Assembly: GCA_030146295.1 (NCBI GenBank)
Contig: JASLCD010000317.1
Span: forward strand, 1 to 6,730
DNA: 6,730 nt
Reading direction: 5' to 3'
DNA from: Chryseobacterium sp.
GTDB taxonomy: Bacteria; Bacteroidota; Bacteroidia; Flavobacteriales; Weeksellaceae
The number at the start of each line of letters is the position of its first letter. Position 1 is the first letter of the stretch. The translations under genes were made by a program, and so were the position numbers. Below, one piece after another: positions 6,540-6,730 of the stretch. The notes under the pieces are model-generated. The model saw only the letters and a program-made list of their open reading frames with translations, had not been told where the DNA came from and did no database searches.

Positions 6540-6620
6540 GATTTAATGATTTCTTAATATTGCATTATTTCATACATAACATTTCATTTTTAATAAAATT
6601 TGAACATAAATTATCAATTT

Positions 6621-6654
6621 AATAATATTACGAAACATTATTATTTAATTTTTA
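6621..6654 (+). terminator. Weak AT-only hairpin after dprA
   Basis: AATAAT at 6621-6626 can pair with ATTATT at 6640-6645, followed by a short T-rich stretch. The stem contains only A-T pairs and lies 80 bases past the dprA stop, so it is a poor terminator. No better one is visible before the window ends. Confidence 0.15.
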
Positions 6655-6673
6655 ACAATGTTGAAATAGAGTG

Positions 6674-6703
6674 TTGTGAATCTTGAAAAAAAAATTAAAT
6701 TTG
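6674..6703 (+). promoter_or_regulatory. Consensus flavobacterial promoter, outward
   Basis: TTG at 6674-6676, a 19-base spacer, then TAAATTTG at 6696-6703 matches the Bacteroidota housekeeping consensus in both boxes and in spacing. It points out of the window to a gene not in view. It is the best-formed promoter here, which suggests substantial expression of the next gene. Confidence 0.7.
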
Positions 6704-6721
6704 TTGACAATAATATTCAAC
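6703..6721. other. Short dyad at predicted transcription start
   Basis: GTTGA at 6703-6707 and TCAAC at 6717-6721 are inverted repeats nine bases apart. They overlap the end of the -7 box and the predicted transcription start, a position where a repressor could act. The arms are only five bases long, so chance is quite possible. Confidence 0.2.
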
Positions 6722-6730
6722 CTTAATATA

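Noticed and set aside
6540..6730. Possible small RNA or small gene in the 3' intergenic region
   Set aside because: Frames are very short and the only hairpin is AT-only; apart from the outward promoter nothing supports a gene.

Overview
The window looks like ordinary chromosomal DNA from a member of the Bacteroidota, most likely a flavobacterium of the Chryseobacterium type. This is an inference. It rests on the AT-rich sequence, on promoter-like TAnnTTTG boxes instead of TATAAT, on A-rich leaders without Shine-Dalgarno sequences, and on DUF3078 outer-membrane proteins, a family typical of this phylum. I see no phage, insertion sequence, CRISPR array, tRNA or rRNA.

Layout. Positions 9-2226 (+) hold sufC and sufD, the ATPase and a scaffold subunit of the SUF iron-sulfur cluster assembly complex. 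They are separated by 139 bases that can fold into two imperfect stem-loops. A strong hairpin at 2248-2280 ends sufD and also faces the convergent gene downstream. Positions 2301-4379 (-) hold two tandem paralogues of a secreted, probably outer-membrane beta-barrel protein (DUF3078). By hand count they are about 84% identical over 275 gapless residues, but they differ in signal peptide and N-terminal linker. Each has its own promoter and terminator. Positions 4629-5396 (+) encode a rhomboid intramembrane serine protease with all catalytic residues. It is followed after 33 bases by dprA (5430-6539, +), the DNA-processing protein that loads RecA on incoming single-stranded DNA. The last 191 bases are non-coding and contain a consensus-like flavobacterial promoter pointing out of the window.

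How it works together. SufC and SufD act in one complex, normally with SufB, which is not in view. The two DUF3078 proteins probably share a location and perhaps a role, but their function is unknown. The rhomboid gene and dprA may be co-transcribed, although dprA also appears to have its own promoter inside the end of the rhomboid gene. I see no sign that the four groups form one pathway.

I found no convincing new multi-gene system. The most useful leads are in the DUF3078 pair. Both promoters carry a similar palindromic element exactly 25 bases upstream of the -7 box, although the bases between are not conserved. Nucleotide identity between the two genes is also uneven.
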